From contig NZ_KI912105.1 of the NCBI RefSeq assembly GCF_000517065.1, forward strand, positions 2,680,436 to 2,744,435: DNA of 64,000 nucleotides, written 5' to 3'. Below the pieces are notes generated by a model that saw only the letters and a program-made list of their open reading frames with translations, did no database searches and was not told the origin of the DNA. Position numbers and translations under genes: made by a program. The first letter of the stretch is position 1; every line of letters begins with the position of its first letter. Shown one piece after another: positions 40,561 to 48,080 of the stretch. The stretch is from Alkaliflexus imshenetskii DSM 15055 (GTDB lineage: Bacteria; Bacteroidota; Bacteroidia; Bacteroidales; Marinilabiliaceae).

Positions 40561-43500
40561 ATGAAAAAAATTTTAGGACTGGATTTAGGCGCGGCATCTA
40601 TTGGCTGGGCAATTATTAGTGAGGAAATTGAAACTGATAAAACTAGAGTAGAGATTCTAGGAATGGGCAGTAGAATCATTCCTTATGAGGGAACTGAAGG
40701 AAAGGATTTTGCTAAAGGAACAGGTGAAAGCCGTAATGCACTAAGAACTAAAGCGAGAACAATAAGGAAAGGTTATGATCGCTATCAATTAAGACGGAAA
40801 TACTTGGTTGAAGAGCTCATCAAGAATCAGATGTATCCAGATGACGTATTACGACATTTACCAAAATTACAGTTATGGGAATTGAGAAGTGAGGCAGTCC
40901 ACTCGCCAGTCTCTTTGAAAGAACTTGGACGGTTGATGCTTTGGTTAAACCAGAAAAGAGGGTATAAAAGCAGTAGAAGTGATGCCAACTTAGGGAAAAA
41001 GGATACAGATTATGTAGCCGTTGTAAAATCCAGACACGAAAACATCAAGGAACTCAATTATAGCATTGGACAATTCTTCTATAAAGAGTTATTAGCTGAT
41101 AATTCCTATAAAGTAAAAGAGAATATTTTCCCTAGAGAAGCCTATATCGAAGAGTTTGACGCAATTTGTAAAACTCAGCAGGTTGCTCATTCTAACGTTT
41201 TAACCAACGAACTGATAAAAAAAATCAGGGACGAAATCATATATTATCAACGACCATTAAAATCCCAAAAAGGTTTAGTGTCCGTTTGCGAATTTGAAGG
41301 TTTTTGGCGTAAAGGCAAAGATGAAAAGGAATACTTTGTAGGGCCAAAAGTTGCTCCTAAAAGCTCACCCCTATTTCAGTTGGCAAAGATTTGGGAGAAT
41401 ATTAACAATATTAAAATAGGTTCGCGAACTGGTGGAGAAATAAATATAACCAACGAACAAAAGAGAGCAATTTTTCAACACTTAGATAATAACGATAAAT
41501 TGACTTCTTCAGATTTACTAAAAATTCTAAAACTTAAAAAAGATGAATGCTATGTCAACAAGCAGTTAACTAAAGGTCTAACAGGGAATATTACAAAGCA
41601 TGCTATCAGACAATGCTTAGGTGATTTAGCAGCTAAATATGATAACCTACTAAAACTTGAATTAGATATCAATGTATTGCCAAATGAGGGGTATTTATAT
41701 GACCGAAAAACAGGTGAAGTTTTGGGCAGTAAACCTATTCTGGTTATTGATCCTAAGGTCGAGTACGAACCCCTTTATCAGTTATGGCACACCATTTATT
41801 CGATAAATGACAAAGATGAATGTAGCAGGGTTTTACAATTGAAATTTAATATTGAAAAATCAGTAGCCGACCAACTAGCAGCGATAGATTTCACAAAGCA
41901 TGCATTTGGGAATAAATCAGCAAAAGTAATACGTAAGATATTGCCATACTTGATGGATGGCGACGGCTACACAGATGCAATGAGTTATGCTGGATATAAT
42001 CATTCAGCCTCACAAACCAAAGAAGAAAATTTGCAGCGCCAACTATTAGATTATTTGAAGCCAATTCAAAAAAACTCGTTGCGCCAACCAATAGTTGAAA
42101 AGATATTGAATCAAATGGTGAATGTTGTAAATTCAATAATTGAGAAATATGGTAAACCTGATGAAATTAGAATAGAATTAGCCCGGGAACTTAAGCAAAG
42201 TAAAGAAGAACGGAATGATGCTGATAAGTCAATGAGCAAACGACAACGAGAGAATGAATTCATTGCTAAGCGTCTTGAAGAATATGGGCTGCGTGCGACA
42301 AGAAACAACATAATAAAGTGGCGGTTGTACGAAGAAATGGATAATCAGGATAAAAAGTTAAATGCTATATGTGTGTATTGTGGTCAGCCTATCTCATTAA
42401 CACAGGCAATTAGAGGCGATGAGGTGGATATTGAACACATTATACCAAAATCAAAACTGTTCGACGATTCGCAAAGCAATAAAACACTAGCGCACAGACA
42501 CTGTAATAAGACAAAAAATGATCTTACAGCTTATGATTTCATGAAGAGTAAACCAGAAGCTGTTTTTAATGAATATGTAGTACGAGTTAATTATTTATAT
42601 GCAAATCATATCATTAATAAGTCGAAGCGAGATAAGCTTTTAATGACAGAAAGTAAAATTCCGGATAATTTTATCGACCGTCAGTTGCGCGAGAGCCAGT
42701 ATATTGCCAAAAAAGCAAGGGAGATATTGCAAACGATCTGTTATAACGTATGGTCAACCAGTGGCACCGTCACTGCTGAACTTCGTCATTTATGGGGATG
42801 GGATGATGTGACAATGAATCTACAAATTGATAAATACCGTGAACTTGGATTAACTCATTTTGTAGAATGGGAAAGCGACCATGGAAAAAACAAACATCAA
42901 AAAGAAGTAATTACTGATTGGACAAAAAGAGACGACCACCGACACCATGCAGTTGATGCATTAACAATTGCCTGTACCAAACAAGGATATATTCAACGAT
43001 TTAATACATTAAGCGCATCTAAAACGCGAGAGGATATGTTTGCTGAAATTGAGAAACGCTCGCTTGAATTTAAGGAGAAACGCTCACTGTTGGAGAAATA
43101 TATTATAGGAGAGCAACCGTTTTCAGTATTAGATGTTGAAAAAGCGGTAGCAAGTATTCTTGTATCGTTCAAGGCAGGTAAGAAAGTTGCAGTTTGGGGA
43201 AAACGAAAAGCTGGGAAAAGAGGAAATAAAAAAGTTGTTCAAGATAGAATTATTGTACCTCGTGGTGCTTTGAGTGAACAATTTGTATATGGAAAAATCA
43301 AAAGGCAAGAGCCAGATAGACCAATAAAATATATATTTGAGAATCCACATTTAATCTTCAAGCCAAAAATAAAAGCAAAAGTTGAAGAAAGACTATCAAT
43401 ATTTGATGGAGATGTAAGAAAGGCTTTAGCATCCCTAAAAAACGATCCTGTTTATCTTGATGAAAATAAAGAGGTTGTTTTGGAGAAGGCTACCTGTTGG

Positions 43501-44304
43501 AAAGATGAGTATGTTTTAAAATACCCTGTAGATATTAACTTCAACAAAATAGATAAAGTTGTTGACACCAAAATAAAAAAAATACTGCAAAACCGCCTAT
43601 TAAAATTTGGAGAAAAAGAAAAAGAAGCTTTTAAAGATGTTCAGCTTGAGGATAAAACTATAATTAAATGGTATGAGCACGAAGGCTTGGAACGACCAAT
43701 TAAATCCGTTCGTTGCTTTACAGGTTTGGCGGCCGTTGTTCCGGTTAAAAAGGATGAGAATGGGAAAGATATAGGATTTGTAAAACCTGGAAACAATCAT
43801 CACATTGCCATATATACCAATGCTGAACAAAATAAGCACCAACATATTTCCACGTTTTGGCATGCTGTTGAACGCAAAAAGTATGGGATACCTGTAATTA
43901 TAAAAAACACAAACGAGGTTTGGGATTTAATTCAATCCAAACCTGAAGGGACATACCCGACAAGTTTTTTAGAAATGCTTCCGCCTCCGAATTTTAAACT
44001 ACTGGTTAGTATGCAACAAAATGAGATGTTTTTATTGAATATGCCAGAAGAATTGAAAGAAAACTTAGATCTAAATAAAAAAAGCACACTTAGTAATTAT
44101 TTATATCTGGTCTGGAGCCTTTCCGATAATGACTATTGGTTTAGACATCATTTGGAAACTAAAAACTCAGAATTAAAGAGTGTTGTTGGAGCAAAAGAAA
44201 GTAACAGATTTTATAGATTTAAGAGTCTTAGTTCTTTTTTTTCCACTAATCCAATAAAAGTTAGGCTAAATAATTTGGGTGATATAATAGGTGTTGTGCA
44301 ATAA
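40561..44304 (+). CDS. cas9: CRISPR-associated endonuclease Cas9, type II-C
   Basis: RNA-guided DNA nuclease, 1247 residues from the ATG at 40561 (MKKILGLDLGAASIGWAI). An in-frame ATG at 40540 adds seven residues but lies inside an inverted repeat. Catalytic residues seen: RuvC-I Asp8, RuvC-II Glu539 (IRIELARELKQS), HNH His626 (VDIEHIIPKSK), RuvC-III His796 and Asp799 (RHHAVDALTIA). An Arg-rich bridge helix follows RuvC-I (SRNALRTKARTIRKGYDRY), and CVYC at 604-607 is half of a probable zinc site in the HNH region. The C-terminal 400 residues should hold the PAM-interacting domain. All nuclease residues are intact. By eye the gene is A-richer than its neighbours, consistent with transfer. cas1-cas2 are 2.4 kb away, which is unusual. 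Confidence 0.97.
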   Translation: MKKILGLDLGAASIGWAIISEEIETDKTRVEILGMGSRIIPYEGTEGKDFAKGTGESRNALRTKARTIRKGYDRYQLRRKYLVEELIKNQMYPDDVLRHLPKLQLWELRSEAVHSPVSLKELGRLMLWLNQKRGYKSSRSDANLGKKDTDYVAVVKSRHENIKELNYSIGQFFYKELLADNSYKVKENIFPREAYIEEFDAICKTQQVAHSNVLTNELIKKIRDEIIYYQRPLKSQKGLVSVCEFEGFWRKGKDEKEYFVGPKVAPKSSPLFQLAKIWENINNIKIGSRTGGEINITNEQKRAIFQHLDNNDKLTSSDLLKILKLKKDECYVNKQLTKGLTGNITKHAIRQCLGDLAAKYDNLLKLELDINVLPNEGYLYDRKTGEVLGSKPILVIDPKVEYEPLYQLWHTIYSINDKDECSRVLQLKFNIEKSVADQLAAIDFTKHAFGNKSAKVIRKILPYLMDGDGYTDAMSYAGYNHSASQTKEENLQRQLLDYLKPIQKNSLRQPIVEKILNQMVNVVNSIIEKYGKPDEIRIELARELKQSKEERNDADKSMSKRQRENEFIAKRLEEYGLRATRNNIIKWRLYEEMDNQDKKLNAICVYCGQPISLTQAIRGDEVDIEHIIPKSKLFDDSQSNKTLAHRHCNKTKNDLTAYDFMKSKPEAVFNEYVVRVNYLYANHIINKSKRDKLLMTESKIPDNFIDRQLRESQYIAKKAREILQTICYNVWSTSGTVTAELRHLWGWDDVTMNLQIDKYRELGLTHFVEWESDHGKNKHQKEVITDWTKRDDHRHHAVDALTIACTKQGYIQRFNTLSASKTREDMFAEIEKRSLEFKEKRSLLEKYIIGEQPFSVLDVEKAVASILVSFKAGKKVAVWGKRKAGKRGNKKVVQDRIIVPRGALSEQFVYGKIKRQEPDRPIKYIFENPHLIFKPKIKAKVEERLSIFDGDVRKALASLKNDPVYLDENKEVVLEKATCWKDEYVLKYPVDINFNKIDKVVDTKIKKILQNRLLKFGEKEKEAFKDVQLEDKTIIKWYEHEGLERPIKSVRCFTGLAAVVPVKKDENGKDIGFVKPGNNHHIAIYTNAEQNKHQHISTFWHAVERKKYGIPVIIKNTNEVWDLIQSKPEGTYPTSFLEMLPPPNFKLLVSMQQNEMFLLNMPEELKENLDLNKKSTLSNYLYLVWSLSDNDYWFRHHLETKNSELKSVVGAKESNRFYRFKSLSSFFSTNPIKVRLNNLGDIIGVVQ

Positions 44305-44360
44305 AACAAACCAAAAACTGCTCTATTTTATATTAGAATTAAAGCAGAAATGCCGCGTTA

Positions 44361-44396
44361 TTGAGGGTTTCACTTTGAGTGAAGCCCTCGATAAAA
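44361..44396. repeat. GAGGG palindrome, copy 1 (after cas9)
   Basis: TTGAGGGTTTCACT / TTG / AGTGAAGCCCTCGA, a 14-bp stem with two wobbles, followed by TAAAAAG. It can act as the cas9 terminator. A nearly identical copy follows the RAYT gene in the same orientation, and an extra TGAAACCCTC half-site is at about 44404-44413. Confidence 0.75.
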
Positions 44397-44463
44397 AGAA
44401 AATGAAACCCTCAATATAAAACAACCAGACAAGAAAATATAACCACTGTAAACCCCTAACCCC

Positions 44464-45105
44464 ATGCATTTCGAAGCCAATCACTGCTACCACATCTATA
44501 ATCAGGGTAATAACCGCCAAAAGATATTCTTTAACAGGGAGAACTATCTCTATTTTCTCACCAAAATTCGCCAGCACATTTTGCCTTATGCCAATGTATT
44601 GGCATGGTGCCTAATGCCAAATCACTTTCATTTAATGGTGAGGGTAAATTTTGTTGAGATAGAAACTGAAAGTCCTGCCAGTACTCATCCGATGACTTCA
44701 AGTCATCGGATGAGTTATAACGCTCAATCAGTTATCAATAAAACAGCATCATTAAACCAATCCATTGCCATCATGCTTCGCTCATACACCAGGGCAATTA
44801 ACAAATCAAGGAATTTTTCAGGAAGTTTGTTTAGGGCAAAGACCAAAGCTGAATGCCTTACGAATCACAACGGTATTACCCCATCGTTTTTTAACAGCCA
44901 CCAGGGCACGTTGATTTACACCCCCGACTTATTGCCCGATTATTTGCAAACCTGTTTCAATTACATACATCAAAATCCGGTCAAAGCCAATTTAGTTAGG
45001 AGTATTGCGGAGTGGGAATTCTCCTCAGCACCCGATTTTTATGACAACCGGAAAGGGAGTTTGGTGAGTAAAGAGTTAGCATCGTTGCTCGGCATTTTAT
45101 TGTAG
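44464..45105 (+). CDS. REP-associated tyrosine transposase (RAYT, Y1/HUH family)
   Basis: 213 residues. N-terminal HFEANHCYHIYNQGNNRQK is typical of this family; the HUH metal site is HFH in WCLMPNHFHLMV (about 53-58), and the single catalytic Tyr is in YIHQNPVKANL near residue 177. Such enzymes cut and move REP palindromes as single-stranded DNA. The motif itself occurs as six tandem units just downstream. Residues about 76-84 (THPMTSSHRMS) are encoded by a complete copy of the palindrome inserted in frame between the HUH and Tyr parts. The gene is flanked by two direct copies of the GAGGG palindrome and sits between cas9 and cas1. Confidence 0.92.
   Translation: MHFEANHCYHIYNQGNNRQKIFFNRENYLYFLTKIRQHILPYANVLAWCLMPNHFHLMVRVNFVEIETESPASTHPMTSSHRMSYNAQSVINKTASLNQSIAIMLRSYTRAINKSRNFSGSLFRAKTKAECLTNHNGITPSFFNSHQGTLIYTPDLLPDYLQTCFNYIHQNPVKANLVRSIAEWEFSSAPDFYDNRKGSLVSKELASLLGILL
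44683..44715. repeat. REP palindrome inside the RAYT coding sequence
   Basis: ACTCATCCGATGACT / TCA / AGTCATCGGATGAGT: perfect 15-bp arms and a 3-nt loop, the same architecture as the downstream array. Its 33 bp keep the frame and encode HPMTSSHRMS-type residues. Confidence 0.9.
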
Positions 45106-45116
45106 TTGTTAAATTA

Positions 45117-45147
45117 TTGAGGGTTTCACTTTGAGTGATGCCCTCAA
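45117..45147. repeat. GAGGG palindrome, copy 2 (after RAYT)
   Basis: TTGAGGGTTTCACT / TTG / AGTGATGCCCTCAA, one mismatch in the stem. Same orientation and loop as copy 1; the RAYT gene lies between the two. Confidence 0.8.
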
Positions 45148-45163
45148 TAAAGTGAAGCTTCCT

Positions 45164-45560
45164 GTAAAAGGTAGATTAACCTAATCATTCATCTGATGAC
45201 TCCAAGTCATCGGATGAATAGTGCAAGAATGTAAAAAGGTAGATTAACCTAATCATTCATCTGATGACTCCAAGTCATCGGATGAATAGTGCAAGAATCT
45301 AAAAAGGTAGATTAACCTAATCATTCATCCGATGACTCCAAGTCATCGGATGAATAGTGCATGAATGTAAAAAGGTAGATTGACCTAATCATTCATCCGA
45401 TGACTCCAAGTCATCGGATGAATAGTGCATGAATGTAAAAAGGTAGATTGACCTAATCATTCATCCGATGACTCAAAGTCATCGGATGAATAGTGCATGA
45501 ATGTAAAAGGTATATTAACCTAATCATTCATCTGATGACTCAAGGTCATCGGATGAATAA
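45164..45560. repeat. Six tandem REP units, 68-bp period
   Basis: Each unit has a GGTAGATTRACCTAATC head and a palindrome ATTCATCYGATGACT / 3 nt / AGTCATCGGATGAAT. Palindromes start at 45187, 45255, 45323, 45391, 45459 and 45526 (periods 68, 68, 68, 68, 67). The outer units have a T in place of C in the left arm (CATCTGATG), leaving a G-T wobble; the middle three are perfect. The GTAG in the head fits the tetranucleotide that RAYTs recognise next to REP hairpins. Confidence 0.95.
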
Positions 45561-45562
45561 AA

Positions 45563-45682
45563 AATAGGAGCCCCACACCATGTGAAGCTCCTATAGCCAT
45601 TTTAAAATCCTGCGGTTAACTATTACAAAAACTTATAATGAAATGTTATTCTACCGGCATTAAAACCATTGTAAAATGGTTT
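45563..45682. terminator. Two hairpins between the REP array and the HU gene
   Basis: TAGGAGC pairs with GCTCCTA (about 45566-45594), and AAACCAT pairs with ATGGTTT around TGTAAA (45663-45682) followed by T on the plus strand. They may end transcripts from the RAYT/REP side. Not typical enough to be certain. Confidence 0.4.
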
Positions 45683-45688
45683 TTAAAA

Positions 45689-45818
45689 AACATGCAGCAT
45701 ATTTGGATTAAAACATGCGCATGTTTTGATCGAAACCACAGCATGTTTTGGTTAAAACCACAGCATGTTTTGACCAAGATCACAGCATGTTTAGGGTGAA
45801 ACATGCAGCATGTTTTGT
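45689..45818. repeat. Cluster of about six 22-bp AGCATGTTTTG repeats
   Basis: CAGCATGTTTTGGTTAAAAC-type units occur at 45739, 45761 and 45783 with an exact 22-bp period, with looser copies on both sides (GCAGCATATTTGG, GCAGCATGTTTTG). An 18-bp perfect palindrome AAAACATGCGCATGTTTT is at 45710-45727. The cluster lies just 3' of the HU-like gene. Confidence 0.75.
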
Positions 45819-45842
45819 TTTGCCATTTGTAGTAGATAAATA

Positions 45843-46232
45843 TTACTGGGAAACCTTTTTAAAGCCGGCATTTTCTAATGCGTTAACAATGCGTTTCCCG
45901 GGTCGATAGTTCACGCTTACTCGTTTTATAGAATTAGCAGAGAGTTTCTCGGCCGTGTCAGCACCATTGCTGCTTATTGAAGGGTATAGACTTCCGAGTT
46001 TTTCGAGCCTGACCACCCTGCTTTGCGACAGCTTGTTTTGAATCACATTTTCAAGTGCAATGATTACGCCCCGGATATCGGCTTCTGAAAGGGCACTGAA
46101 TTTCTCAATATCAGCAACAAGTTCGTCAATAGTTGCTTCTTTTCCGAACACAATCTGTGCATAGAACTTTTTGTCGCCACCCCCTATAACTCCGGGTTGA
46201 CCTTTTTCAACTGGTTTAAAATCAATAGCCAT
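45843..46232 (-). CDS. HU-like DNA-binding protein
   Basis: 129 residues of the Bacteroidetes histone-like HU family (longer than E. coli HU, with a different N-terminus: MAIDFKPVEKGQPGVIGGGD). The helical base ATIDELVADIEKFSALSEAD and the beta-arm region GSLYPSISSNG fit the HU fold; it ends with FKKVSQ. It is antisense to all cas genes and sits between the REP array and cas1. Family assignment is moderately sure; a role in spacer integration is only a possibility. Confidence 0.82.
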   Translation of the reverse strand: MAIDFKPVEKGQPGVIGGGDKKFYAQIVFGKEATIDELVADIEKFSALSEADIRGVIIALENVIQNKLSQSRVVRLEKLGSLYPSISSNGADTAEKLSANSIKRVSVNYRPGKRIVNALENAGFKKVSQ

Positions 46233-46626
46233 AATTGTTAGAATTAAGGATTTAAAAATATCGCAGGGCTTTTAAAATGACTGCTTTATGTTTATGGAAA
46301 ACCTGATTGCCAGCCTCTTTCAATGGGTTTCGGGATATTGAATGCCGGTAAAGTCAGGTAGTATATCTTTTCATGTAGCTTATAACGCAAATATGTTTCA
46401 TTATTGTATAGTAGGGAGGAATTATTTTTATTTTTTTATGCCATTATGTATATCAGGGCTTTGGTGTTGCAGTTTTTTTACTAAAAACTACAGAGTGATT
46501 ATAACCATTTGCGCATCAATTACGTAACTAATTTTAACAATTTGAAGTTTCTGTAGTTCATATACCATTCCTGTTATATGGAATGGTTAGTTATTAACTG
46601 ATGATTTTGAGCTTACCGTGATAAAT
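46233..46626. promoter_or_regulatory. Divergent region between the HU-like gene and cas1
   Basis: About 390 bp, AT-rich, no gene. It must hold the promoters of both divergent genes. A perfect 8-bp inverted repeat ACCATTCC / TGTTATAT / GGAATGGT lies at 46564-46587, about 80 bp before cas1, a possible operator. No full -33/-7 pair is convincing. Confidence 0.45.
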
Positions 46627-46659
46627 ATTCGACGGATGCCTCAAAGTCGTTTGATGAAT
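46627..46659. repeat. Diverged REP palindrome just upstream of cas1
   Basis: ATTCGACGGATGCCT / CAA / AGTCGTTTGATGAAT keeps the 15-3-15 layout and many positions of the REP unit (compare ATTCATCCGATGACT ... AGTCATCGGATGAAT) but its arms no longer pair fully. It ends 9 bp before the cas1 ATG. Confidence 0.7.
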
Positions 46660-46668
46660 GTGTCTATC

Positions 46669-47598
46669 ATGATTAAGAAAACACTCTATTTTGGCAACCC
46701 GGCGTACCTGAGTACCCGTAACGATCAGCTTGTAATCAATCTCCCGCAAGCCAATGGGCTTGATGATTCGAGTAATAGAAACACCATTCCCATAGAGGAT
46801 ATTGGCGTGCTTATTACCGACCATCAGCAAATAACTATTACGCATGCTCTGTTAGATAAACTGGTAGCCAATAATTGTGCTATAGTAACTTGTAACAGCT
46901 CACACCATCCGCATGGTTTGTTACTGCCTCTTGACGGCAATAGTGTGCAGTCTGAGCGGTATCGTCACCAGTTACAAGCATCAGTGCCTCTTAAAAAGCA
47001 GATGTGGCAGCAAACCATCAGGGCAAAAATCGAGAATCAGGCCGAATTGCTCCGAAACTTGTGTGGCGTTGCCACGGATAACATGATGCACTGGGCCGGA
47101 AGCGTTTCCTCTGGCGATGGCGAAAACCATGAGGCCAGAGCCGCCGCTTTTTATTGGGCTAATCTGTTTCCTTTTGCCGGATTTAAAAGAGGAAGAGAGG
47201 AAGATCCGCCAAACAATTTGCTCAACTATGGTTATGCCATTCTAAGAGCAGTTGTGGCCAGAGCATTGGTGGGTTCCGGTCTTATGCCCACGCTTGGTAT
47301 ACATCATCACAACCGATATAACGCCTATTGTTTGGCCGATGATGTGATGGAACCCTATCGGCCTTTTGTTGATAAAGTGGTTCTTGAAATAGTTAAAACT
47401 GCTACCAACTATACCGAATTGACCAAAGAGATAAAGTGGAAGTTGTTAAGCATACCACAGCTCGATGTGATTATTAATGGCAAAAGGAGTCCACTCATGG
47501 TGGGTGTGTCGCAAACAACAGCATCGGTTTATGCTTGTTTTGAAGGCAGCATCCGTAAAATTGCCTATCCTCAATTTCCTGAACCATGGAACGATTAA
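46669..47598 (+). CDS. cas1: CRISPR-associated integrase Cas1 (type II)
   Basis: 309 residues from the ATG at 46669 ([19 protein letters not shown]). The frame is open from 46618, but those 17 residues are encoded by the REP-like palindrome and do not fit the family. Metal-site Glu in [12 protein letters not shown], His in [11 protein letters not shown] and acidic residues in [15 protein letters not shown] are present. It forms the spacer-integration complex with Cas2. The 3' end overlaps cas2 by 13 bp, so the two are coupled. Confidence 0.96.
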   Translation: MIKKTLYFGNPAYLSTRNDQLVINLPQANGLDDSSNRNTIPIEDIGVLITDHQQITITHALLDKLVANNCAIVTCNSSHHPHGLLLPLDGNSVQSERYRHQLQASVPLKKQMWQQTIRAKIENQAELLRNLCGVATDNMMHWAGSVSSGDGENHEARAAAFYWANLFPFAGFKRGREEDPPNNLLNYGYAILRAVVARALVGSGLMPTLGIHHHNRYNAYCLADDVMEPYRPFVDKVVLEIVKTATNYTELTKEIKWKLLSIPQLDVIINGKRSPLMVGVSQTTASVYACFEGSIRKIAYPQFPEPWND

Positions 47599-47918
47599 AT
47601 GAGTATAGGGTTATGTGGGTAATGGTGTTTTTTGACTTGCCAACCGAAACCAAAAAGGATCGGAAAATCTATAGCGACTTTCGAAAGAAAATGCTGAAGG
47701 ATGGCTTCGTTATGTTTCAGTTTTCGATATATATACGCCATTGTCCTAGTCGCGAAAATGCAGATGTGCACATAAAGCGGGTTAAAAAGATGCTGCCCGA
47801 AAGGGGCCACGTGGGCATTATCAGGGTAACTGACAAACAATTTGGTGAGATGGAGCTATTCATTGGCAAATCGCCTGAAAAAGTTGAAACACCATATTTG
47901 CAACTTGAGTTGTTCTAA
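47586..47918 (+). CDS. cas2: CRISPR-associated protein Cas2
   Basis: 110 residues, ferredoxin-like. [20 protein letters not shown] with the conserved Asp after the first strand, then the [20 protein letters not shown] core and a C-terminal LQLELF. Structural partner of Cas1. The array starts 162 bp downstream. Confidence 0.96.
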   Translation: MERLNEYRVMWVMVFFDLPTETKKDRKIYSDFRKKMLKDGFVMFQFSIYIRHCPSRENADVHIKRVKKMLPERGHVGIIRVTDKQFGEMELFIGKSPEKVETPYLQLELF

Positions 47919-47940
47919 ATAGTAATCAAATCATAAAGCA

Positions 47941-47980
47941 AATTGAGGGCTTCGCATTAAGCGAAGCCCTCAATTTAAAA
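47941..47980. terminator. GAGGG palindrome, copy 3; terminator after cas2
   Basis: AATTGAGGGCTTCGC / ATTAA / GCGAAGCCCTCAATT: perfect 15-bp stem, then TTAAAAA. Same GAGGG core as the copies around RAYT, though with a different loop. Confidence 0.8.
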
Positions 47981-48080
47981 ACAGTTCCTTACCAGTACTG
48001 TTTCCCAAATTGCCAACAACATTTTTCAATCCTAATTTTCGAGGTAAATTACAAACATCCAGGCGATTGTGTTGGGGTCT
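47981..48080. promoter_or_regulatory. Probable CRISPR leader (cas2-proximal side)
   Basis: 100 bp between the cas2 terminator and the first repeat. Its position beside cas2 and opposite the truncated repeat suggests that new spacers enter here. It contains an AAACAGT/ACTGTTT hairpin (about 47978-48003) and ATTGCCAACAA at 48009-48019. Confidence 0.55.

Noticed and set aside
44361-45147. RAYT plus flanking GAGGG palindromes as a classical IS with terminal inverted repeats
   Set aside because: The copies are in direct orientation and are themselves palindromes; Y1 transposases do not use terminal inverted repeats, and no target duplication is seen.
46618-46668. Upstream start for cas1 (17 extra residues)
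   Set aside because: The extra residues are encoded by the diverged REP palindrome; Cas1 proteins start near MIKKTLYF.
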